DNA from: an uncultured Hyphomicrobiales bacterium
GTDB lineage: Bacteria; Pseudomonadota; Alphaproteobacteria; Rhizobiales; Beijerinckiaceae
NCBI GenBank assembly: GCA_903930675.1
Contig: CAIYZJ010000040.1
Location: 1 to 42,102 of the forward strand
Direction of reading: 5' to 3'
DNA length: 42,102 nucleotides
Positions 1 through 11,193 of this stretch are shown piece by piece. The translations under genes and the position numbers were made by a program. Each line of letters opens with the position of its first letter. Positions within the stretch are counted from its first letter, which is position 1. Under the pieces are notes generated by a model. The model did no database searches and was not told the DNA's origin. It was given only the letters and a program-made list of their open reading frames with translations.

Positions 1-1418
1 CCGCGGCGGTATTCGAATTTGTCGACCGCCTTCATCAGGCCGATATTGCCTTCCTGAATCAGATCGAGGAATTGCAACCCGCGATTGGTGTATTTTTTGG
101 CAATCGAGATCACGAGACGCAGATTGGCCTCGACCATCTCTTTTTTGGCCTGACGGGCTTCACGCTCGCCTTTTTGCACCAGATGGACGATTTTGCGGAA
201 TTCGAGAATTTCCAGACCGGTTTCAGCCGCCAGCGAATGGATTTCCTGCCGGATGTCGCGGATCATGTCCTTCTCGGAGGCGACAAAATCCTTCCAGCCG
301 CGCGTGCCGAGCTTGGACACCCGCAACAGCCATTTCGGATCAAGCTCCGAGCCCTGATAATTGCGCAAGAAATCATCGCGCACCACGCCGCTGGCTTCGG
401 CCAGCCGCATCAGACGGCCTTCAAGCCCGATCAACCGCTTGTTGATGTCGTAAAGCTGCTCGACCAGCGCATCGATGCGGTTCTGGTTGAGCGACAAAGA
501 CTTCACATCAAGGACGATTTCTTCCTTGAGCTTTTTATATTTGCGCTCCTGGGCAGGCGTCAGCGTGGTGTTGGCCAGCTTGGATTCGACATTCTGGTCC
601 TGCAAACGCCGCAATTTCTTGTAGGCATCGGCAATGCGGTCGAAGGTTTCCAGCACCTTCGGCTTCAGCTCGGCTTCCATGGCCGACAGGGAGACGTTGT
701 TTTCCAGATCGTCGTCGTCGAGATCGCCTTCGGGGATCGGCGGTTCGCCGTCCTCGCCGACCGCTTCGGCCTCGCCTTCGCCCTCGGCACCTTCGACCTT
801 GGGCGCGCCTTTGCCGTCGGGACCGGCATAGGTGGCTTCCAGATCGATGATGTCGCGCAGCAAAACCTTGCCTTCGACCAATTCGTCACGCCAGATGATG
901 ATGGCCTGGAAGGTCAGCGGGCTTTCGCACAGGCCCGCAATCATCGCCTCGCGGCCGGCCTCTATGCGCTTGGCAATGGCGATTTCGCCCTCGCGCGACA
1001 GCAATTCGACCGAACCCATTTCGCGCAGATACATGCGCACGGGATCGTCGGTGCGGTCGGAAGGCTCGGATTTGGTGGCCTTGGCCGGAACGGAGCTGGT
1101 CGTCTCGACGAGGTCGCCGCCTTCTTCCTCGGCCTCCTCCTCGGCGCCCTCTTCGGGCGCATCGGCGTCGGTTTCTTCCTGTTCCACCACATTGATGCCC
1201 ATTTCGTTGAGCATCGCGTAAATATCTTCGATCTGGTCGGAGGTGACCTCTTCGGAAGGCAAAACCTCGTTGAGCTGCTCATGGGTGACATAGCCGCGCT
1301 TTTTGGCGAGCTTGATCATCCGCTTTACGGCAGCATCCGAAAGGTCCAACAAGGGGCTGTCAGTCGCTGGGGCTTCCGTGGCTTCGCCTTCGGGCTTCTC
1401 TGTCGTCTTTGTCGCCAT
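1..1418 (-). CDS. rpoD: RNA polymerase primary sigma factor RpoD (sigma-70), C-terminus cut off by the window edge
   Basis: This is the housekeeping sigma factor that directs RNA polymerase to most promoters. About 472 residues are visible. The N-terminus carries region 1.1, including the motif [16 protein letters not shown] near residue 40. A long acidic stretch (runs of E and D, residues about 80-105) follows, then region 1.2 ([21 protein letters not shown]) at about residue 125. A large non-conserved insert rich in D and E comes next, and then region 2.1-2.2 ([34 protein letters not shown]) runs into the window edge. Regions 2.3 to 4.2, with the -10 and -35 recognition helices, lie outside. 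The ATG at 1416-1418 gives the usual MATK-type alphaproteobacterial start. It lies downstream of dnaG on the same strand, about 200 bp away, in the classical dnaG-rpoD order. Identification is secure; only the missing end is unknown. Confidence 0.97.
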   Translation of the reverse strand, partial: MATKTTEKPEGEATEAPATDSPLLDLSDAAVKRMIKLAKKRGYVTHEQLNEVLPSEEVTSDQIEDIYAMLNEMGINVVEQEETDADAPEEGAEEEAEEEGGDLVETTSSVPAKATKSEPSDRTDDPVRMYLREMGSVELLSREGEIAIAKRIEAGREAMIAGLCESPLTFQAIIIWRDELVEGKVLLRDIIDLEATYAGPDGKGAPKVEGAEGEGEAEAVGEDGEPPIPEGDLDDDDLENNVSLSAMEAELKPKVLETFDRIADAYKKLRRLQDQNVESKLANTTLTPAQERKYKKLKEEIVLDVKSLSLNQNRIDALVEQLYDINKRLIGLEGRLMRLAEASGVVRDDFLRNYQGSELDPKWLLRVSKLGTRGWKDFVASEKDMIRDIRQEIHSLAAETGLEILEFRKIVHLVQKGEREARQAKKEMVEANLRLVISIAKKYTNRGLQFLDLIQEGNIGLMKAVDKFEYRR

Positions 1419-1615
1419 TGCTCTGGACAGCTCCATCCGCCTACTTCAATCGAATTATTCCGCATCAACGAAAAAACAGGCCGTAACGAAAGCCGCTACG
1501 ACCACTTCTCATCATTGGTACAGAACAAGACTCTTCATCGCCTTATTCTCGCATATAACACTTAATTCATCACTAAGGCCACCTGCCCCGGTGAAAAAAA
1601 CGTGATAAATCAGGT

Positions 1616-3595
1616 TCAAGCCGTCGCCAACCCCTGATCAGAGCCCACACTTGCCACCACATTCAGGCGGTCACGGTCCGCTTCCATGCCGTCCAATGCG
1701 GACAATTGCAACTGGAGATCGCGAATCACAGCCAAATTTGATTCGCTGTCATTCTCGGCCAGTGCCCTTTCGGCATCCATCAACTCTTTATGTAGTGTGA
1801 TTGCGCGACGATGCAAGATCATCGCCTGTTTTAATGCGCTATCAATGTCAACCGACGGAAAATCATGGTCCAGACAGCGCCTGTCGCCCGGCCTGACTGC
1901 CAATTCGATGCGCATCAGGGCCTGTTCCAGTCCTGAACGCTGCAAGCGCTGGCGCAGCTGATCGGCGGTGGTGACCTCCTCCAACGCCGCCAGATCGGCC
2001 AAAGCCCGCGCCAGATCGGTGGAATCGGGGGAAGCAAAGTCCATATTTGCCAATTCATCGGCATAACGGCCCAGCAGATCGGGACGAGAGGCCAAAACCG
2101 CCAGAATAAACGCCTCGCGCGGGGAAATACTGCGATGGGTCGAAAACAGCGGGCTGCTGGTCAGGCTCTGGCTGGCGCGGGCGGGTAAGCGCAAGTGGAA
2201 CGGTGTGGCGCGCTGGTTGCCGCCTGCCCGCACCGCACCGCGCCCGCCGAACACGCTGGAATTTTGTGCACGCGGATCACGGCTCCAGTCGCCGCGCTGG
2301 CCCTGATTACCCCCGCGCCTCGCCCCCGAGGGCATCAGCTCGGCCATGCGCTGGTCGATTTCGGCCTTGTAATGGCGGCGCAAATCCTCGTCCTTGAGCG
2401 TCGAAACGATGATCCGCACATCGCGCTCGAAGGCGGCACGGCGCTCGGGCGTATCGAGCGTGTGCTTTTCCAGCTCGCGCGCCCACAACAGATCGACCAG
2501 CGAGGTGGCGCGTTCCAGTACGTCATCAATCGCCTTTTTACCGCCCGAACGGGCCAGATCATCGGGATCCTGCCCCTCGGGCAACAGCGCGAAACGCAAA
2601 GATTTGCCCGGTTTGAGATGCGGCAAAGCGGTATCAATCGCCCGCCATGCGGCGCGGCGTCCGGCCTTGTCGCCGTCAAAGCACAGGATCGGCTCGTCGC
2701 ACATGCGCCACAGCAAAGCCAGCTGGTTCTCGGTCAGCGCGGTGCCCAGCGGAGCGACCGTTTCGGCAAAGCCGGTCACGCTCATGGCGATCACATCGAC
2801 ATAGCCTTCCACCGCGATCACCCGCCCCGTATCATGGGCAGCCTTGCGGGCATTGTGATGGTTGAACAGCACATCACCCTTGTGGAACAACGGCGTATCG
2901 GGGGAATTGAGGTATTTGGCCGAGACGTCCTTGTCGAGCGCGCGGCCGCCAAAGGCAATCGGACGACCGCGACTGTCGCAGATCGGGAACATCACCCGAT
3001 TGCGGAAACGGTCATAGGGCACCGGAATGTCCTCGCCCGCGATCATCAGCCCCGCCTCGATCATATCGGGCACAAGCACGCCTTTGCCGGTCAGGTAATG
3101 CTGCAAGGCATGGCGGTCATTGGGGGCAAAGCCCATGCCGAAATTGGCCCAGACCGCCTTGCCCAAGCCGCGACCGTCAAGATAGGCGCGCGCCTGGGAT
3201 CCGGCAGGGGCCATCAATTGCGCCTGAAAGAATTCCTGCGCCAAAGCCATCACCTGATGCAGGCCGGTGCGCCTGACCTCCTGCTCCTCGGCTTCGACAC
3301 TGAGCTTGGGCAGGATCACGCCCGCATCCGCGGCCAGCCGCTCGACGGCCTCGGGAAAGCTGACGCCTTCGGTTTCCATCAGAAATTTGAAAATATCGCC
3401 GTTTTTTCCCGACGAAAAATCGTGAAAGAAACCTTTTTGATCATTGACGAAAAAGGAGGGGGATTTTTCGGCGTTGAAGGGCGACAGCCCCTTCCATTCA
3501 CGGCCCGCTTTGACCAGCTTGACCCGACGCCCCACCACCGCCGACACGGGCAGGCGGGCACGGATATCATCAAGAATGGAGGGCGGGTAACGCAT
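1616..3595 (-). CDS. dnaG: DNA primase DnaG with a zinc-ligand-less N-terminal domain
   Basis: DnaG synthesises RNA primers for replication at the fork together with the DnaB helicase. The protein is 659 residues. Residues 1-100 form the CHC2-type domain, followed by the catalytic core with the Toprim motifs (VEGYVDVIAM near residue 265; CFDGDKAGRRAA near residue 305) and a divergent helicase-binding C-terminus. In the N-terminal fold, the four positions that are Cys/His zinc ligands in E. coli DnaG appear here as S38, N41, D59 and S62 (SPFNAEK and HDFSSGK). The fold is kept without the metal site. I recall similar sequences from other alphaproteobacterial primases, so this is probably a lineage trait. 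The ATG at 3593-3595 begins MRYPPSILDDIRARLP, the usual start. rpoD lies downstream; yqeY lies 264 bp upstream. Confidence 0.97.
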   Translation of the reverse strand: MRYPPSILDDIRARLPVSAVVGRRVKLVKAGREWKGLSPFNAEKSPSFFVNDQKGFFHDFSSGKNGDIFKFLMETEGVSFPEAVERLAADAGVILPKLSVEAEEQEVRRTGLHQVMALAQEFFQAQLMAPAGSQARAYLDGRGLGKAVWANFGMGFAPNDRHALQHYLTGKGVLVPDMIEAGLMIAGEDIPVPYDRFRNRVMFPICDSRGRPIAFGGRALDKDVSAKYLNSPDTPLFHKGDVLFNHHNARKAAHDTGRVIAVEGYVDVIAMSVTGFAETVAPLGTALTENQLALLWRMCDEPILCFDGDKAGRRAAWRAIDTALPHLKPGKSLRFALLPEGQDPDDLARSGGKKAIDDVLERATSLVDLLWARELEKHTLDTPERRAAFERDVRIIVSTLKDEDLRRHYKAEIDQRMAELMPSGARRGGNQGQRGDWSRDPRAQNSSVFGGRGAVRAGGNQRATPFHLRLPARASQSLTSSPLFSTHRSISPREAFILAVLASRPDLLGRYADELANMDFASPDSTDLARALADLAALEEVTTADQLRQRLQRSGLEQALMRIELAVRPGDRRCLDHDFPSVDIDSALKQAMILHRRAITLHKELMDAERALAENDSESNLAVIRDLQLQLSALDGMEADRDRLNVVASVGSDQGLATA

Positions 3596-3772
3596 AGGCT
3601 GTCTTTACCATTCCGTCGCGCTGTCTGGTAGGGTTTTGGCGGCAAAAGACCAAGGATAGTCCCCGCCCCTGTCAGATCCTGTCATCGCGGCATGCGGGAC
3701 CGTCTCCACCGGGCGGGATCGGGCCATGCCAGCCCGTTGTTGTGGCTTTGGAAAGTCCACTTGTCCCCGTGA

Positions 3773-3817
3773 CACAGGGTTCTCCCTGTGGATAAGCTGT
3801 GAACACCTGTGAAAAAC
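3773..3817. promoter_or_regulatory. Hairpin plus phased TGTG repeats with a perfect DnaA-box match, upstream of dnaG
   Basis: In the yqeY-dnaG gap, CACAGGG (3773-3779) and CCCTGTG (3784-3790) form a perfect 7-bp inverted repeat around TTCT. The nonamer TGTGGATAA at 3787-3795 is an exact complement of the consensus DnaA box TTATCCACA. TGTGAACAC starts at 3798 and TGTGAAAAA at 3808, so the TGTG cores repeat every 10-11 bp, about one helical turn. This may be a DnaA-responsive element controlling dnaG; that function is inference. The rest of the 264-bp gap (3596-3859) holds no gene that I can support. Confidence 0.45.
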
Positions 3818-3859
3818 CAGAATTTCGGCATTCCACAGGCGTATCCGGCGAAAATCCGG

Positions 3860-4312
3860 TCAGCCCAGCTTGGCTTTGACGATCGCGCTGGCCTTGCCGA
3901 AATCCATCTGACCGGCATGGGCCTGTTTGAGGGCGGCAACGACCTTGCCCATATCCTTGATGCCTGCAGCCCCTGTGGCGGCAATGGCGGCGTCGATGGC
4001 AGCAGCCACGGCGGCCTCGTCCATCTGCTGCGGCAGAAAGCCGGTGATCACGGCAATTTCGCCGCGTTCCTGCTCGGCCAGATCCATGCGTCCGGCGTCT
4101 TCATAAATTTTCAGCGATTCCTGACGCTGTTTCACCATTTTCTGAAGCAAAGCCAGAATATCGTCCTCGCCGATCTCCTTGCCGGTGCCGCGGGCTTCGA
4201 TTTCGCGGTCCTTCACGGAAGACGTAATCAGACGGATGGTCGACAGCCGCATTTTGTCGCCTGCCCGCATGGCGTCCTTCATGGACGAGGAAAATTCATC
4301 ACGCAGAGCCAT
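3860..4312 (-). CDS. GatB/YqeY domain-containing protein
   Basis: This is a 150-residue helical protein of the YqeY family, whose fold matches the tRNA-interacting tail of GatB (the amidotransferase subunit). Its cellular role is not firmly established, though tRNA-related functions are suspected for the family. Visible family features are the start MALRDEFSSSMKDAMRAGDK, the segment STIRLITSSVKDREIEARG, the ILALLQKMVKQRQES helix, and the C-terminal MGKVVAALKQAHAGQMDF segment. The start at 4310-4312 is chosen because AGGAAGG sits 9 bases upstream; an in-frame start 33 bases further upstream lacks such a site. It lies between carA (divergent) and dnaG-rpoD (same strand), the conserved alphaproteobacterial position. 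Confidence 0.93.
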   Translation of the reverse strand: MALRDEFSSSMKDAMRAGDKMRLSTIRLITSSVKDREIEARGTGKEIGEDDILALLQKMVKQRQESLKIYEDAGRMDLAEQERGEIAVITGFLPQQMDEAAVAAAIDAAIAATGAAGIKDMGKVVAALKQAHAGQMDFGKASAIVKAKLG

Positions 4313-4399
4313 TGTTATCAACCTTCCTGTTGGTTTCCGCGCCATGCCCTTTGAAGGGCGGCGGGAAAATAAATGTTATTACGCGGCCAATCCATCCCT

Positions 4400-4413
4400 T
4401 GTTGTTCACAACA
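4400..4413. promoter_or_regulatory. Perfect dyad TGTTGT-TC-ACAACA between divergent yqeY and carA
   Basis: A 14-bp perfect inverted repeat lies roughly mid-way in the 227-bp divergent promoter region. It could be an operator for the carA or yqeY promoter. The two-base centre is too short for a good RNA hairpin, so a protein-binding DNA site is more likely. No binding protein can be named. Confidence 0.35.
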
Positions 4414-4539
4414 GTGATTGACCTTGGCGTGGTCTGCGCCTAATTTCCGGCGATATCAACAGATTCAGCGTGACACGCCACCCTTCGCGATGCGCTAACC
4501 ACCTCGCAAACGGGCTGTGCAGGCAGATTTAGGACGAAA

Positions 4540-5739
4540 ATGGCTCCGCTTCAAGATCAAGCCCTTTCATCGGGTTGGGAAGAACCACGCGCCACGGCAC
4601 TGCTGGTGCTAGCCAATGGCATGGTATTCGAGGGTGTCGGCATCGGCGCGACCGGCGAAGCGACCGGCGAGGTCTGCTTCAACACCGCGATGACCGGCTA
4701 TCAGGAAATTCTGACAGATCCGTCCTATGCGGGGCAGATTATTACCTTCACCTTCCCCCATATCGGCAATGTCGGCACCAATGACGAGGATATCGAGACC
4801 GTCAACATGGCCTCGGCGTCCGGTGTGCGCGGTGTGATCGTGCATGCAGATGTGACCACGCCGTCCAACTGGCGCGCGGCCAAACATCTCGACGCGTGGC
4901 TGAAAGCCCGCGGTATTGTCGGCCTTGCCGGCATCGATACCCGCGCTCTGACCGCGCTGATCCGCGAACAGGGCATGCCGAATGCCGTGATCAGCCACCG
5001 GCCCGACGCGGCCTTCGATCTGCCCGCGCTGAAAAAGCAGGCCAAAGACATGCCCAGCATGGACGGGTTGGATCTGGTGCCGTTCGTCACATCCGCCCAA
5101 CTTTTTTCATGGGATGAGACCAGCTGGACGCTGGGCACCGGCTATGGCCGGCGCGAGATCGAGAATTGCCACATCGTGGCGATTGATTACGGCGTCAAGC
5201 GCAACATCCTGCGGTTGCTGGCGGATCGTGGCTGCAAAGTCACCGTCGTGCCTGCCAATACACCCGCCGCCGATATTCTGGCGCTCAAGCCCGATGGCGT
5301 GTTCCTGTCCAACGGTCCGGGCGACCCTGCGGCCACCGGCGTCTATGCCGTGCCGGTGATTCAGGCTCTGCTCGACAAGCATATCCCGACCTTCGGCATC
5401 TGCCTCGGCCACCAGATGATGGCACTGGCTGTCGGTGCCACCACGATGAAGATGCATCAGGGCCACCATGGCGCCAACCATCCGGTGAAGGATTTCACCA
5501 CCAACCAGGTCGAAATCGTCTCGATGAACCACGGCTTTGCGGTGGATCGCGACAGCCTGCCGCCGCATGCCAAAGAGACCCATGTCTCGCTGTTCGACGG
5601 CTCCAATTGCGGCATTGCGCTGACCGACCGTCCGGCTTTTTCGGTCCAGCACCATCCCGAAGCCTCGCCCGGCCCGCAGGACAGCCACTATCTGTTCAAC
5701 CGGTTTTTCGACATGGTGATGGCGCATAAAGCGGCCTGA
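4540..5739 (+). CDS. carA: Carbamoyl-phosphate synthase small (glutaminase) subunit
   Basis: CarA releases ammonia from glutamine and passes it to CarB for carbamoyl phosphate synthesis, which feeds arginine and pyrimidine biosynthesis in the cytoplasm. The protein has 399 residues, normal for the family. The N-terminal CPSase_sm domain covers about residues 18-160 (MTGYQEILTDPSYAGQ near 51). The class I glutamine amidotransferase domain follows, with SNGPGDP near 258, the nucleophile C288 in GICLGHQ, and the His-Glu pair in HHPEASPGP (H372, E374). The ATG at 4540 has AGGA nine bases upstream. Unusually, carB is not next to it: about 2.1 kb with three other genes intervenes, and a putative terminator follows the stop codon directly. 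Confidence 0.98.
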   Translation: MAPLQDQALSSGWEEPRATALLVLANGMVFEGVGIGATGEATGEVCFNTAMTGYQEILTDPSYAGQIITFTFPHIGNVGTNDEDIETVNMASASGVRGVIVHADVTTPSNWRAAKHLDAWLKARGIVGLAGIDTRALTALIREQGMPNAVISHRPDAAFDLPALKKQAKDMPSMDGLDLVPFVTSAQLFSWDETSWTLGTGYGRREIENCHIVAIDYGVKRNILRLLADRGCKVTVVPANTPAADILALKPDGVFLSNGPGDPAATGVYAVPVIQALLDKHIPTFGICLGHQMMALAVGATTMKMHQGHHGANHPVKDFTTNQVEIVSMNHGFAVDRDSLPPHAKETHVSLFDGSNCGIALTDRPAFSVQHHPEASPGPQDSHYLFNRFFDMVMAHKAA

Positions 5740-5740
5740 G

Positions 5741-5764
5741 ACAGCGCATTGTTGTGCTGTTTTG
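5741..5764 (+). terminator. Putative intrinsic terminator after carA
   Basis: ACAGCGCA (5741-5748) pairs with TGTGCTGT (5753-5760), 8 pairs including one G-U, around the loop TTGT. A short T tract follows, directly after the carA stop codon. The T tract is short, so termination may be partial. Confidence 0.55.
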
Positions 5765-5848
5765 CATCAAAGCATTGACCTTGAGGGGCTAGCTGTGTTT
5801 GCCTGTGCTTCAGGCAATTCACACCGCTTGCCCACCAAGGACGCAGTA

Positions 5849-6235
5849 ATGACGGCAAATAGTGATTCTATCCGCATTCCACAGGATTTTTCTGCAGCCA
5901 GAGGCATGATTGTGACTGTGGCAGCCAGTATCCTGCTGTTCACAACGGCAGCAAGCCAAGCTGCGCCCAAAGCCGATGCGATCAAACGCGGTGAAATGCT
6001 GGCCAGAGAGAATTGCGCGTCCTGCCATGCCATCGGGCTGAAGGGCGACAGTTCCAATCCGAAATCACCGCCCTTCCGCACCCTGTCGCAACGCTACAAG
6101 CTGGAAGCCTTGGAAGAAGCTCTGGGCGAAGGCATTACCATGGGCCATGGCGAAGCCAATATGCCGCATTTCATTTTCGAACCGGATGACATCGGCGATC
6201 TGATCAGCTATCTTAAAAAGATAAATCGCAAATAA
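5849..6235 (+). CDS. Small periplasmic c-type cytochrome (class I)
   Basis: This is a 128-residue exported electron carrier with one covalently bound haem. An N-terminal hydrophobic segment at about residues 20-38 (MIVTVAASILLFTTAASQA) serves as the signal peptide, with likely cleavage after A38. The mature part holds the haem motif C56-A-S-C59-H60 and a probable axial methionine M105 in GEANMPHF, then a C-terminal helix (IGDLISYLKKI). This is the compact fold of cytochrome c-552-like proteins. The ATG at 5849 is chosen because AAGGA lies about 8 bases upstream; an in-frame start 87 bases earlier would place non-export sequence before the signal peptide. The redox partner is not evident from the neighbours. 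The gene is co-oriented with carA, but a terminator candidate separates them. Confidence 0.9.
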   Translation: MTANSDSIRIPQDFSAARGMIVTVAASILLFTTAASQAAPKADAIKRGEMLARENCASCHAIGLKGDSSNPKSPPFRTLSQRYKLEALEEALGEGITMGHGEANMPHFIFEPDDIGDLISYLKKINRK

Positions 6236-6309
6236 GCGATTGATAAGAAATAAAAATATCGACTTGAAATTCAACGTGAATGCGTACCATCTCGGGGGAG
6301 GAAAACGCA

Positions 6310-7005
6310 TTGAATTGGCTAGATTTCTGGAACGGAAACCACAGCATCTATGTCTGTGAAAAGCACCGTCAACGCCATCACGAGCGGATCGGCGCAGATA
6401 TTGTTCAACGTCTGCCGCCTGAAACCGGGATCGTGATCGACTATGGCTGCGGAGAGGCCCTGTCGGCACCTCAAGTGGCAAGCCGTTGCCATAGGCTGAT
6501 TTTGAGCGATGGGGCACCGAGCGTGCGAGATCGCTTGAGCGAGTGGCATCAAGACGCCGCCAATATTGATGTCATGTCTCCCGAAGAGGTGTTGCGTATG
6601 GACAAAGGCAGCGTCGATTGCATCATCATCAATTCGGTCCTGCAATATCTGGCTCCCGAGGATACCCGAAACCTGTTGCAAGACCTGTCGCCCTTGCTTG
6701 CTCCCAATGGCCGAATCATTGTCGGCGATATCATTCCACCCGATCACACCGTGCTGGCCGATGCAGGAGCCTTGCTGCATTTTGCCTGGCAGGAACAATT
6801 CATGACCGAAGCGATGATCGGGTTGATGCGGACATTTCTGTCCGATTACCGCAAAATCCGCGCGACCTACGGCCTAACCTGCTATTCTGCCGATGACATC
6901 ACCGCCATTGGGACCAGATTAGGCCTTAAAACGCAGCGGACTGCCCTCAATATCGGCCATGACCAGGGACGAATGACCTTCGAGTTGCAACGGGTTGCGG
7001 CCTGA
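6310..7005 (+). CDS. Class I SAM-dependent methyltransferase, TTG start
   Basis: The product is a 231-residue cytoplasmic methyltransferase of unknown substrate. The Rossmann motif I is VIDYGCGEA near residue 41, with an acidic motif II region (LILSDGAPSVRDRL), a motif IV-like segment (SVDCIIINSVLQYL) and LAPNGRIIVGDIIPP as the post-motif strand. The N-terminus NWLDFWNGNHSIYV is a pattern I associate with alphaproteobacterial methyltransferases found near glycan genes. The start is taken as TTG at 6310, because GGGGGAGG at 6294-6301 sits 8 bases upstream. The in-frame ATG at 6280 has no ribosome-binding site. It converges on a GtrA membrane protein, which hints at a role in modifying an envelope glycan or lipid, but this is inference. 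Confidence 0.85.
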   Translation: MNWLDFWNGNHSIYVCEKHRQRHHERIGADIVQRLPPETGIVIDYGCGEALSAPQVASRCHRLILSDGAPSVRDRLSEWHQDAANIDVMSPEEVLRMDKGSVDCIIINSVLQYLAPEDTRNLLQDLSPLLAPNGRIIVGDIIPPDHTVLADAGALLHFAWQEQFMTEAMIGLMRTFLSDYRKIRATYGLTCYSADDITAIGTRLGLKTQRTALNIGHDQGRMTFELQRVAA

Positions 7006-7015
7006 GCCGTCCTAT

Positions 7016-7105
7016 CCATGCCAAGTCTACTTGCCATGCCAATTCCTTTTGCCATTCCAAGTCCACTTGCCATGCCAAGTCCTTTTGCCATTCCTAGTCC
7101 CTTTG
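7016..7105. repeat. Five tandem copies of an 18-bp repeat overlapping the gtrA stop codon
   Basis: Five units of exactly 18 bp run without gaps: 7016-7033, 7034-7051, 7052-7069, 7070-7087 and 7088-7105. The plus-strand consensus is CCATGCCAAGTCCTTTTG. Alternate units resemble each other (CAAAAG versus CAAGTR on the minus strand), pointing to a 36-bp duplication. The period is a multiple of three, so frames stay aligned. The last unit contains the gtrA stop: on the minus strand TTG in its sister units is TAG here, a single-base difference. Without it GtrA would gain about five hexapeptide repeats of the type DLAWQV/DLEWQK. Confidence 0.9.
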
Positions 7106-7486
7106 GCTGGCGCCGAAGGTCCAGATGCGGTTGGCGGTAAAACTCCACACCATCACCAGACTGGTGCAAACGAGCTGCACGAGCAGATAGTGGAACCCCA
7201 GCACATCGTGCAGCACGTGCATGGTTACACCTGTCCCCACAAAACCCACACCCGCCACAGCGGCAAAACGCCATGTGGCTTCGGCATGCGGGCGGGAACT
7301 GTGGAAGGCGTAACGGCGGTTCAGGCGGTATGAAAGCACACCGCCGAACAGATAGCCTGTCAGCGTGGCAGGCACTTCATCCATCAGATCCAGTTCAACC
7401 AAACCGATCAGCATGCCGTAATGCACGAAAGTGACAATGATGCCGATCACGACAAAGCTGCCGAACTGTTTTGTGACGCTGGACAT
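7094..7486 (-). CDS. GtrA-family four-helix membrane protein
   Basis: The product is a 130-residue inner-membrane protein. GtrA-family proteins take part in moving or handling polyprenyl-linked sugars for cell-surface glycans. Four hydrophobic segments are visible: about residues 9-29 (FVVIGIIVTFVHYGMLIGL), 40-58, 75-96 (FAAVAGVGFVGTGVTM), and 100-122 (LLVQLVCTSLVMVWSFTANR). Family-typical patterns are FVHY in the first helix, GYLFGGVLSYRLNRRYAF after the second, and the C-terminal NRIWTF. The ATG at 7484-7486 is preferred, with GGAAGAG five bases upstream; an adjacent TTG would be too close to it. It is on the opposite strand to carA and carB and ends inside a tandem-repeat array. Confidence 0.88.
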   Translation of the reverse strand: MSSVTKQFGSFVVIGIIVTFVHYGMLIGLVELDLMDEVPATLTGYLFGGVLSYRLNRRYAFHSSRPHAEATWRFAAVAGVGFVGTGVTMHVLHDVLGFHYLLVQLVCTSLVMVWSFTANRIWTFGASQRD

Positions 7487-7781
7487 CAAAGCTCTTCCAA
7501 AGACTTTCGCGCCGGATGCGCGCCAAAGTTGAGACGAGACGAGACTTAACGATTTATGGGGATGAAGTCATCTTTTTCCACAAGCTCTGCCCCCTGCAAA
7601 AGCACGAACATGCTAGTATTAGGTTGCATGGGTCTTCCCTCAGATGTGAAATTCGTCTAGAAGCGCACGACTTTCGGGCGATACAATCTCGCCGGATGGG
7701 TCATGCCAGATTGTCAGACGGGATCAGGTCCGAAACTCCGGTTTTGGCCAGAGCCGTCTGCAAGCCTGTCGATTGCCGCGA

Positions 7782-7801
7782 CCGGACCTGTTCAGGACCG
7801 G
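7782..7801. promoter_or_regulatory. Interrupted dyad in the 398-bp region upstream of carB
   Basis: CCGGACCTG (7782-7790) and CAGGACCGG (7793-7801) are inverted around TT with one central A/A mismatch per arm. The dyad ends 83 bp before the carB start. The rest of 7487-7884 contains no open reading frame I trust; it presumably holds the gtrA and carB promoters, which face away from each other. A pyrimidine- or arginine-responsive operator is possible, but nothing identifies a regulator. Confidence 0.35.
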
Positions 7802-7884
7802 CCGAAGCAGGCCGATGGTGAAGGCCATAAACCACCTGAAGCCGGCCTTCATGCGCCGGATGTGATGAAAGACAAGGGGCCGCT

Positions 7885-11193
<3,309 letters not shown>

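Noticed and set aside
72-1565. 497-codon open frame on the plus strand
   Set aside because: It is antisense to rpoD, whose sigma regions 1.1 to 2.2 are clear.
7016-7105. CRISPR array
   Set aside because: The repeats are 18 bp, directly adjacent with no spacers, and no cas gene is present.
5740-7884. Integrated mobile element between carA and carB
   Set aside because: No integrase, transposase, terminal inverted repeats or target duplication were seen; only the unusual gene order is supported.
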